Shown: one piece after another, positions 1-5,769 of the stretch
Numbering within the stretch: position 1 is the first letter of the stretch
Layout: each line of letters starts with the position of its first letter
Source of the DNA: Chlamydiales bacterium
GTDB taxonomy: Bacteria > Chlamydiota > Chlamydiia > Chlamydiales > JAACFD01
Reading direction: 5' to 3'
Assembly (NCBI GenBank): GCA_009937555.1
Contig: JAACFD010000059.1
Span: 1-9,642 of the forward strand
DNA: 9,642 bases
Position numbers and translations under genes: made by a program
Notes under the pieces: model-generated
Told to the model about the DNA's origin: nothing
What the model saw: the letters and a program-made list of their open reading frames with translations, nothing else
Database searches by the model: none

Positions 1-86
1 AATCAGGTGGAATTGAATTGCACATTTCCCACCCAGTTTGGAGAGCACTATATCTAGGGGTGCTAACCTCCGTCATTTTTCTTGAG
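1..86. other. Unresolved left edge: possible IS end or tail of an upstream gene
   Basis: Two short open frames enter from the left edge on the + strand. One ends at the TAG at 55-57 and its last residues read NCTFPTQFGEHYI. The other stays open to the TGA at 135-137, reads as a hydrophobic tail (ALYLGVLTSVIFLELSLL) and would overlap the end of the hydrolase gene. Alternatively, the G/C-rich words GGTGGAATTGAATTG and CCCACCCAGTTTGG look to me like the terminal repeats of IS21-type elements. This is recalled resemblance only. No transposase is present and the other end lies outside the window, so I assign no function. Confidence 0.25.
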
Positions 87-848
87 TTAAGCCTCTTGAA
101 GAAAGTCATTAATATAGGCAATAATTTTTTCTTTTGAACTCTCTGGTCCTTCATCACTCATCTCTATATGTTTTGTGTCATCCATATAGATAATTTTTGC
201 TCCAGAGTTTGGTAGAACACCTTCATCTGCTACAGTATCATTTGCTCTAATACTTAAAATATTAGAAGCCTCAGGAATGGGAAACCTCAATGAGTCAAGT
301 GAAATGGCCTTTTTAACCATATCAGGATACTTACTAGTAAATAGCATGCTCATGTCCCCTCCATTTGAGTGACCAATTAAAACCACTTTAGTAAAATCCA
401 CATTAGTATAAGTTTTTTGAAGTTCAGATAAAACAAACTTGATATTCTGTACCCCCCTCTCCCAAAATGGCAATCTTTTTAACTGAAGATTGCCCGTTCT
501 AGGAAGAGCTGGGTCACTGTCTAAGTCCTGCTGAATGCTCACAACAAAATAGCCTTGCTTAACAAGTTGACTAGCAATGAATGAGTAGCCTGTATTTTCT
601 AGACCATAGCCATGGCTAATAATAGCAGCTGGCAACCTCTCTTTATTTTCTGATCTAAAAGAATTTGCATATATCGTACTAGGAATATATCTAGAACGAG
701 ACTCATCGTATAGCATTTTGTTCTCTTGAACTATTTGACTAAGCTCAAGTTGCTTAACAGATGTTTGTTCTAAAACTCCAAAAGCATTAATACTATTTAA
801 AAGTGATGATACATAAAAAGCTGACACAAATAACTTAAAGCACTTCAT
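87..848 (-). CDS. Secreted alpha/beta hydrolase (serine esterase type)
   Basis: A 253-residue protein with a Sec-type signal peptide: K3 and K5, a hydrophobic core at about residues 6-20, and likely cleavage after Ala22. It should therefore act in the periplasm or outside the cell. The mature part is an alpha/beta hydrolase. SHGYG at 78-82 is the oxyanion-hole loop after strand 3, GHSNGG at 159-164 is the nucleophile elbow with Ser161, the acid is probably Asp204 (or Asp208), and the catalytic His is probably His227 in the KHIEM segment. The layout is that of small single-domain esterases of the dienelactone hydrolase / PET hydrolase-like / PAF-acetylhydrolase-like groups. The substrate cannot be read from the sequence. 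The ATG is well supported by AGGAGG at 854-859, five bases upstream. A separate promoter with a palindromic operator candidate precedes the gene, so it is probably not just read through from the TSUP gene upstream. Confidence 0.9.
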   Translation of the reverse strand: MKCFKLFVSAFYVSSLLNSINAFGVLEQTSVKQLELSQIVQENKMLYDESRSRYIPSTIYANSFRSENKERLPAAIISHGYGLENTGYSFIASQLVKQGYFVVSIQQDLDSDPALPRTGNLQLKRLPFWERGVQNIKFVLSELQKTYTNVDFTKVVLIGHSNGGDMSMLFTSKYPDMVKKAISLDSLRFPIPEASNILSIRANDTVADEGVLPNSGAKIIYMDDTKHIEMSDEGPESSKEKIIAYINDFLQEA

Positions 849-905
849 TAAAACCTCCTAAATTTCAATGCGATAATTTCTTTCAACTAAAACAAAGAGC
901 TAATG

Positions 906-934
906 ACTATAAAGTTAATATTATTAACCCACAA
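906..934 (-). promoter_or_regulatory. Predicted sigma70 promoter of the secreted hydrolase
   Basis: Read on the minus strand, TTGTGG (929-934) is followed after exactly 17 bp by TATAGT (906-911). The -10 matches the consensus in 5 of 6 positions and the -35 in 3 of 6. Transcription would start near 899, giving a leader of about 50 nt before the AGGAGG site and ATG. The weak -35 would suit an activated or repressed promoter. Confidence 0.45.
914..928. promoter_or_regulatory. Perfect 15-bp palindrome, candidate operator
   Basis: GTTAATATTATTAAC is a perfect inverted repeat with 7-bp arms around one central base. It occupies 15 of the 17 bases between the predicted -35 and -10 of the hydrolase promoter. 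A dimeric repressor bound here would block RNA polymerase. All-AT inner arms make chance occurrence possible, but the position and perfection are notable. Confidence 0.45.
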
Positions 935-975
935 GTGCCTAGAAAATACTAACTAAAGCTTTTGGTGACGCCATT

Positions 976-997
976 AAAAAAATGACAAAACATTTCT
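976..997 (-). terminator. Weak intrinsic terminator candidate after the TSUP gene
   Basis: Just downstream of the permease stop, the minus strand carries AAATG, a 6-nt loop, then CATTT running into a run of T residues (A-run 976-982 on +). An outer G-T and A-T pair could lengthen the stem to 7 bp. The stem is short and AT-rich, so termination would be inefficient. Confidence 0.25.
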
Positions 998-1003
998 TAT
1001 ATA

Positions 1004-1789
1004 CTAGTAAAATTCTTTTATAAAGATGATACAGGCAACTAATAATGTGAAGTAAGCAAAGCTACGCTGTAAACGCTTCCCATCAAAATGAGAAGAGAGC
1101 AATGTTGCTCCCCACATACCGCTCAGAGTACAACAAATCATTAACGGTAAAAGGGGAATTTGAAGCTCAATGCCATTTTGTAAGTCGCCAATAAATCCAA
1201 TAAGAGACTTTAAGGCAATAATTAGTAAAGAAGCCCCCACAGCTTCTTTCATAGGCATCCCCATAAGTAAAACAAGTGCAGGAATGATTAAAAAACCGCC
1301 TCCAGCACCTAAAATGCCTGTTATAATGCCTACAAAAGCCCCCTCAAGCATAACTAACACTGCTGGATGATGAGCATGCTTAGCAGGCTTTAACTGTTTA
1401 CTATTGCGTAGCATCATGAATGAAGAGCTCACCATAAGTAAAGCGAAGAACACCATGATCCCAAGATCTTTCCCTAATTCAATAGGTTGGGTAAGCAATG
1501 GGTCTGGTAATGAAGGAACCAAATACGCCCTTGTAAAGTAAACTGCAGCAATAGATGGCAAGGCAAAGAAAATTGAAGCCTTCAAATTAATGAGACCTTT
1601 TCGATAGTACCTAAAAGCACCAAATGCTGCAGTAGCTCCTACTATAAGTAAAGAATAGCCTGTAGCTACTGCTGGAGTTACCCCCATTAGGTATACCAAA
1701 ATGGGAACGGTTAAAATAGAGCCGCCTCCACCAATAGTCCCAAGTGTAATCCCCATTAATAGCGCTGCAATATAGCCTAGTATTTCCAT
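1004..1789 (-). CDS. TSUP-family membrane permease (TauE/SafE, sulfite/sulfur-anion exporter type)
   Basis: A 261-residue inner-membrane protein with about eight hydrophobic segments and the internal two-fold repeat typical of TauE/SafE (TSUP) permeases. The N-terminal half has GTIGGGGSILTVPILVYLMG (17-36) followed by ATGYSLLIVG. The C-terminal half has GILGAGGGFLIIPALVLLMG (158-177) followed by AVGASLLIIALKSLIG. Family members move sulfite, sulfoacetate, thiosulfate or related anions. The adjacent divergent rhodanese-DUF2892 gene makes a sulfur substrate the best inference. A histidine-rich patch (KHAHHPA, 137-143) lies in the loop between the halves. Length is normal for the family. The ATG at 1789 has a purine-rich GAAGAAG just upstream, an adequate but not strong ribosome-binding site. 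Confidence 0.92.
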   Translation of the reverse strand: MEILGYIAALLMGITLGTIGGGGSILTVPILVYLMGVTPAVATGYSLLIVGATAAFGAFRYYRKGLINLKASIFFALPSIAAVYFTRAYLVPSLPDPLLTQPIELGKDLGIMVFFALLMVSSSFMMLRNSKQLKPAKHAHHPAVLVMLEGAFVGIITGILGAGGGFLIIPALVLLMGMPMKEAVGASLLIIALKSLIGFIGDLQNGIELQIPLLPLMICCTLSGMWGATLLSSHFDGKRLQRSFAYFTLLVACIIFIKEFY

Positions 1790-1865
1790 AACTTCTTCAC
1801 TAATAATTTTTTCACATTAAATGACATGTGTTTTTGTGTTAAAGAGTTTCAAATATCATTTGATT

Positions 1866-1894
1866 TTGATAGCTTATCTATTAGAAGTTAAATT
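1866..1894 (+). promoter_or_regulatory. Predicted promoter of the rhodanese gene
   Basis: TTGATA (1866-1871, 5 of 6 to consensus) lies 17 bp before TAAATT (1889-1894, 4 of 6). The start site would be near 1901 and the leader about 70 nt. The -10 lies inside the 28-bp inverted repeat 1887-1914. A competing -10-like TATTAT at 1922-1927 has no good -35. Confidence 0.35.
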
Positions 1895-1914
1895 AGCAAA
1901 AAAACTAATTAAAC
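1887..1914. promoter_or_regulatory. 28-bp imperfect inverted repeat, candidate operator between the divergent sulfur genes
   Basis: The arms GTTAAATTAG (1887-1896) and CTAATTAAAC (1905-1914) pair at 9 of 10 positions around an 8-base spacer, CAAAAAAA. The repeat covers the predicted -10 and start site of the rhodanese gene. In other bacteria rhodanese/TSUP genes are controlled by sulfide- or persulfide-sensing repressors such as ArsR-type BigR or CsoR-type CstR. No regulator gene is visible here, so that link is inference. Confidence 0.4.
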
Positions 1915-1971
1915 ATATATGTATTATTTTCATCCTAAAACATAAGAGTGAAATAGTTAAGGAGTAAAGTT

Positions 1972-2499
1972 ATGACATTGATACATCAAACCAGTTCTTT
2001 AGAACTAAGTAAATGGCTTAAGTCTGGAGAGGCTATACTTATTGATGTCCGAGAGCCTGCTGAATACCGATCAGAACATATCAAAGAAGCTAGAAATTTA
2101 CCTCTTTCTGAAGTTAGTATTGATGATGCACACCTTCCAGAGCACAGACAAAAAAAATTAGTCATTCACTGTAAATCAGGCAAACGTTCTATGATGGCTT
2201 GTGAAAAGTTAAAGTCAGAAAATGCCCCTTTTGACATTTGGAACTTGGAGGGCGGTATTGAGGCATGGAAATCAGCTAACTTACCTATTGAAACCTCAGG
2301 AAAAGCCATACTCCCTCTAGATAGGCAAGTTCAACTTACTATTGGACTCATGATACTCACAGGTTTAGGAGCTGCATATTTTGGCTATAAGCTAGGCTTA
2401 GCACTACCTCTTATTGCTGGAATAGGGTTAAGCAATGCAGGGCTAACAGGGTGGTGCGGCTTAGCTAGACTTATGGCAAAAATGCCTTGGAATAGGTAG
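1972..2499 (+). CDS. Rhodanese domain fused to DUF2892/YgaP-type membrane domain
   Basis: A 175-residue protein. Residues 1-105 form a single rhodanese domain: LIDVREPAEY (23-32), HIKEARNLPL (36-45), the active-site loop HCKSGKRS (66-73) with Cys67 as the persulfide-carrying nucleophile, and LEGGIEAWK (92-100). Residues 115-175 are the two-helix DUF2892 hairpin found in E. coli YgaP, ending in GLTGWCGLARLMAKMPWN, which holds a second conserved Cys (Cys162). It should be an inner-membrane sulfurtransferase handling sulfane sulfur on the cytoplasmic face. It is divergent from the TSUP permease, a pairing that suggests oxidation or transfer of sulfide or persulfide followed by export of the product. 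The start is supported by AAGGAG (1959-1964) seven bases before the ATG. Confidence 0.93.
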   Translation: MTLIHQTSSLELSKWLKSGEAILIDVREPAEYRSEHIKEARNLPLSEVSIDDAHLPEHRQKKLVIHCKSGKRSMMACEKLKSENAPFDIWNLEGGIEAWKSANLPIETSGKAILPLDRQVQLTIGLMILTGLGAAYFGYKLGLALPLIAGIGLSNAGLTGWCGLARLMAKMPWNR

Positions 2500-2626
2500 T
2501 CCATTTTCGAAAGATAAAATAGGCTCTAAAGCAGATTTTAAAAGCTAAATAAAAGCAAATTACCCCATCCCATCTAACTAGATGTAGGTGACTTAAGTTT
2601 ATTTTATAAACCTATACGAACTTAAT

Positions 2627-2635
2627 TGCTATAAA
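2627..2635 (+). promoter_or_regulatory. Extended -10 promoter candidate for rimK
   Basis: TG at 2627-2628, one base, then TATAAA (2630-2635) gives an extended -10 element. No good -35 is seen at the expected distance, which extended -10 promoters can tolerate. The start would be near 2642, leaving a leader of roughly 88 nt that contains the inverted repeat 2656-2679. Confidence 0.35.
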
Positions 2636-2655
2636 AATATCTAAGTCCATATGCT

Positions 2656-2679
2656 TAACTAAAATTCCTTTCTTAGTTA
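2656..2679. repeat. Inverted repeat in the rimK leader
   Basis: TAACTAA (2656-2662) and TTAGTTA (2673-2679) are perfect 7-bp arms around a 10-base spacer. No T-run follows, so it is not a terminator. It may be a protein-binding site or a weak leader hairpin, and chance is possible in such AT-rich sequence. Confidence 0.25.
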
Positions 2680-2729
2680 TTAAAAGAAAAATTTAGAGTT
2701 AAATATTACCCTACTTTGAGGTTAAAAGT

Positions 2730-3641
2730 ATGTTAAAAGGGCTGGTTATTTTCCCTAGAAAAGAAAGTGAGCTTTTAGAAGATGATTATAGCGTTAAACG
2801 CCTTCTAGAAGCTGCTGAAAAGAAGAACATTGACTTAACTATTGTTACTCCAAATCAATTTGAATTAGTGGTTACAAGAAGCGATAGGAAGAGTATTTTA
2901 ATAGATGATAAGCAAATACCACTACCTGACTTTGTTATTCCTCGAATGGGATCTGACACCTCATACTATACCCTTTCAGTAATAAGACAACTAGGCTACT
3001 TAGGTGTTTATGTTTGTAATGATGCCGATGCTATTTACTCTGTTAAAGATAAGCTGTACATGCACCAACAGCTTGCTCACAGTAGTCTAGCAACACCAAA
3101 CACTATGCTAGCTAAGTTCCCCATTGAAATTTCTGTAGTTAGGCGAGAAATTGGCTTTCCTTTAGTTATTAAAAACGTGACAGGAACGCAAGGTAGCGGA
3201 ATATATCTATGTGAATCTGAAGATAAATTCATGGATGTTATGGAGCTTATCTACACTAATAATGATAAAGCAAATATTATCCTCCAAGAATTTATCCAAA
3301 AAAGCAGGGGACAAGACCTAAGAGCATTTGTTGTGGGAGGAAAAGTTATTGCCTGTATGAGGCGATCATCAGAAACAAGTTTTAAGGCTAACTTTTCAAA
3401 AGGAGGAAACGTAGAATCTTTTGAGATTACTCCTGAAATTGAATGGCTTTCAACTGAAACTACAAAGCTATTAAATTTGGATATAGCAGGTGTTGATCTG
3501 TTGTTTGATGAGAATGGTTTTAAAGTATGTGAAGCAAACTCTTCTCCTGGATTTCATGGATTAGAGAAAGTTGTAGGTAAATGCATAGCAGAAGATATAC
3601 TAGACTATATTATCATTCGAACAGGTTCACAAATTAACTAA
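2730..3641 (+). CDS. rimK: RimK-type ATP-grasp glutamate ligase
   Basis: A 303-residue ATP-grasp ligase, close to E. coli RimK in length and motif order. VIPRMG at 69-74 matches the RimK N-terminal domain. FPLVIKNVTGTQGSG (143-157) holds the ATP lysine Lys148 and the glycine-rich loop. LQEFIQKSRGQDLRAFVVGG (185-204) and NFSKGGN (221-227) are nucleotide and substrate elements. Asp256, Glu268 and Asn270 are the metal ligands, in GVDLL and CEANSSPG. RimK adds glutamates to the C-terminus of ribosomal protein S6 in the cytosol using ATP, and relatives make other gamma- or alpha-glutamyl products. The retropepsin-like RimB that often accompanies RimK is not in the window. The following amidotransferase gene starts 16 bp downstream, implying an operon. 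TGAGG at 2717-2721 supports the ATG. An LysX- or GshB-like activity is less likely given the VIPRMG and GTQGSG motifs. Confidence 0.88.
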   Translation: MLKGLVIFPRKESELLEDDYSVKRLLEAAEKKNIDLTIVTPNQFELVVTRSDRKSILIDDKQIPLPDFVIPRMGSDTSYYTLSVIRQLGYLGVYVCNDADAIYSVKDKLYMHQQLAHSSLATPNTMLAKFPIEISVVRREIGFPLVIKNVTGTQGSGIYLCESEDKFMDVMELIYTNNDKANIILQEFIQKSRGQDLRAFVVGGKVIACMRRSSETSFKANFSKGGNVESFEITPEIEWLSTETTKLLNLDIAGVDLLFDENGFKVCEANSSPGFHGLEKVVGKCIAEDILDYIIIRTGSQIN

Positions 3642-3657
3642 GAGGTTATATTTTATA

Positions 3658-4485
3658 ATGTGTCGTTTTGTTTCTTTTCTTGGTAAACGCTCTATGCTAA
3701 TGAGCCAACTTATTGAGAAGCCCGAAAACTCTCTTATCAAACAAAGTCGTTGTGCAAAAGAAGGACTTCATGGAATTAATGCCGATGGTTTTGGCCTAGC
3801 CTGGTACTGTCATGATATAGACCCCCTACCTGGAGTCTTTAAATCCACTCAGCCAGCCTGGAATGATAATAACTTAAGGCATATAGCTAATAAGACCCAA
3901 TCTTCATGTTTTCTAGCACATATTAGAGCTTCAACAGTGGGAGATGTAAACCTCAGTAATTGCCACCCTTTTTCATACAAACAGTTTTCTTTTGTTCACA
4001 ATGGCACTATACGAGGTTTTAATAAAATAAAACGTCAATTGATCAGTCTTCTAGAAGATGAGCTACTATTTCAAATTAAAGGCTGCACAGATTCTGAATA
4101 CCTTTTCTTTTTAATCATGCATTTTTTAAATAAGACCCATGACAGCAACCTAGAACAGGCTGTTACACAAGCCTTCCATTGGGTATCAGAAGCTCAAGAG
4201 GCCTATTCAGATGATTTTTCTCGATTAAATATTGTCATTTCTGACGGAAAAAAAATGATTGCAACCCGTTTTGTTAATAAAGGTATGGATCCTCTTTCAG
4301 TTAACTACCTCTTAACTAATATAAGGCACCCTTTAGAAGAGAGTCCGAGTAATAAGAAAGCTTCATGCATTATTATAGCTTCAGAACCTCTAACAGATTA
4401 TGAAAATAACTGGAGCATAATAAAAACCAATCATTACCTAACAGTAAGCTCAGACACACTAGAAGTGGACATCAAGCCTTTTTAA
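3658..4485 (+). CDS. Class II glutamine amidotransferase (YafJ/EgtC/Dug3-like)
   Basis: A 275-residue protein made of an Ntn-type glutaminase domain only. After Met removal Cys2 becomes the N-terminal nucleophile (MCRFVSFLG). The other family motifs are present: NADGFGLAWY (41-50), AHIRAST (87-93) with Arg90 for the substrate carboxylate, NCHPF (101-105), FVHNGTIRGF (112-121) with the oxyanion-hole Asn115-Gly116, and CTDSEYLFFLIM (143-154) with Asp145. Family members hydrolyse glutamine or a gamma-glutamyl bond. EgtC cuts a gamma-glutamyl intermediate in ergothioneine synthesis and Dug3 acts in glutathione breakdown. No synthetase domain is fused, so it probably acts alone or with a partner. 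Close coupling to rimK suggests it trims or recycles a gamma-glutamyl product. AAGAGG at 3640-3645 overlaps the rimK stop and sits 12 bases before the ATG, longer than usual. Confidence 0.9.
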   Translation: MCRFVSFLGKRSMLMSQLIEKPENSLIKQSRCAKEGLHGINADGFGLAWYCHDIDPLPGVFKSTQPAWNDNNLRHIANKTQSSCFLAHIRASTVGDVNLSNCHPFSYKQFSFVHNGTIRGFNKIKRQLISLLEDELLFQIKGCTDSEYLFFLIMHFLNKTHDSNLEQAVTQAFHWVSEAQEAYSDDFSRLNIVISDGKKMIATRFVNKGMDPLSVNYLLTNIRHPLEESPSNKKASCIIIASEPLTDYENNWSIIKTNHYLTVSSDTLEVDIKPF

Positions 4486-4486
4486 G

Positions 4487-5764
4487 TTAACCTTCTTTTT
4501 TATTAGGGTCAAGAAGAGTAAAGTCTACCATTGATTTACAGTAAGTTTCTTTAACAATAAAACCCGACAATATAAAGGCTACAATAGATAACACAAGCAA
4601 TAGACTAAAAACTAGCACGTAATTTTCAATCGAATAACTCTCTGACTCTTTTACTCCATCTAACAACAAACCTATAATAGGAGCGTTAATTGCAGACAAT
4701 ACAGTTATCATACCATTGTTTAAACCAAAACCAACGGCTACAAACTGCTTTTTAAACTGTTCAGCCATTAGTGCGAAAGTGACTGTTTGTGCGCTCGCAC
4801 TAAATCCTAGTAGAAAAAATGCGATTAAAAGTAATGATTTCTCAGAGTGATAGAGAAAGCAGTAAACTGATATAACACCTAATAAAGCACATATATATAA
4901 AATAGGTTTACGCCTTTGTGTCAAATCTGATAACAAGCCTAAAAGAGGACAACCTACTGCATACCCTATCCATGAAATAGTTATCATGTAGGAAGCATCT
5001 TGCACCGACAGACCTTTTAAGACTAAAAAATTCCTGCCCTCATTTTCAGACAGATACTCCAAAGAAAAGTATAGGCAAGCTGATAGTAAAGCAATAGCCC
5101 ATGGCTGAGGTCTAGAAAACAGACGTTTAAAAGAGCGAGAAAAACTAAATGGTCTATTCAAGATAGTGTATTCGCCTGCTTTTTGAACATTACCTTCAAC
5201 AAAAAGAGCCACGAGTACAACAAGTACAGCCCCAAAAGCGCCTAATATTAAGAATATCATACGCCAGTCAATACCCTTTGATAAAGATATCTCTTCTAAA
5301 GGGCCTGCAGCAAGCATTGGCCCAAGGGTACCAATAAATTGAGATATACCTATAAATATCGCACTATAGCGATGTGGCATCCACTCATGAACCGCTATTA
5401 AAAGACAAATAAATCCAAAAGCTGCTCCAAAGCCCATAAACATACGCCAGAAAACGGCAAGTGGATAATTATAAGAGTATGCAAAGCCTATAGAAGCTAT
5501 AGTACATGCTAAAGAACCTATTAGTAGAGATTTTTTTAAACCAATATTATCAATAATAAGCCCCACAGGAACCTGCATACAGCCATATATTAAGAAAAAT
5601 ATTGTAGAACTCAAAAGCGAGAACTGCAAAGTTGTTAGGTTCAAATCAGACATTAGAGGATGCTGATAAGTTCCAAGGACTGTTCTAAGAAAAAACTCGT
5701 ATAGAAAAAACAGGGCGCAAATACCCCATACTGTAAAACCTTTTACACTAAACTGTATGTCCAC
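4487..5764 (-). CDS. MFS transporter, 12 transmembrane helices
   Basis: A 425-residue inner-membrane protein with twelve hydrophobic segments: roughly 10-30, 46-66, 78-97, 102-125, 133-153, 168-190, then 222-240, 257-278, 287-305, 309-331, 338-365 and 381-404. Major-facilitator motif A is seen between helices 2 and 3 (DNIGLKK, Asp72-Lys78) and is repeated in the second half (LLSDLTQRRK, 277-286). RMFMGFGAAFGF at 107-118 lies in helix 4. Substrate is unknown. The layout fits the organic-anion/sugar-acid transporter side of the superfamily rather than a drug pump, but that is a guess. The start is GTG at 5762-5764, with AGGT (5773-5776) eight bases upstream inside the end of the preceding gene. 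It lies five bases after the AstE-like gene's stop and is surely co-transcribed with it. Its stop is one base from that of the opposing amidotransferase gene. Confidence 0.92.
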   Translation of the reverse strand: MDIQFSVKGFTVWGICALFFLYEFFLRTVLGTYQHPLMSDLNLTTLQFSLLSSTIFFLIYGCMQVPVGLIIDNIGLKKSLLIGSLACTIASIGFAYSYNYPLAVFWRMFMGFGAAFGFICLLIAVHEWMPHRYSAIFIGISQFIGTLGPMLAAGPLEEISLSKGIDWRMIFLILGAFGAVLVVLVALFVEGNVQKAGEYTILNRPFSFSRSFKRLFSRPQPWAIALLSACLYFSLEYLSENEGRNFLVLKGLSVQDASYMITISWIGYAVGCPLLGLLSDLTQRRKPILYICALLGVISVYCFLYHSEKSLLLIAFFLLGFSASAQTVTFALMAEQFKKQFVAVGFGLNNGMITVLSAINAPIIGLLLDGVKESESYSIENYVLVFSLLLVLSIVAFILSGFIVKETYCKSMVDFTLLDPNKKEG

Positions 5765-5769
5765 AATAA

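Noticed and set aside
1170..1370. Open frame on the + strand, 66 codons
   Set aside because: It lies wholly antisense to the TSUP permease, whose repeats and motifs are unmistakable. It has no ribosome-binding site or recognisable content.
1813..1830. CACAT-N8-ATGTG inverted repeat upstream of the TSUP gene
   Set aside because: Five-base arms are expected by chance in a 180-bp AT-rich region, and it does not line up with a convincing promoter.
2571..2584. Palindrome CATCTAACTAGATG after the rhodanese gene
   Set aside because: Short stem without a T-tract and no promoter elements in register. Nothing supports a role.
2597..2611. Perfect hairpin GTTTAT-TTT-ATAAAC as a terminator for the rhodanese gene
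   Set aside because: The stem has a single G-C pair, no T-run follows, and it is about 100 bp after the stop. It is more likely chance in AT-rich sequence or part of the rimK upstream region.
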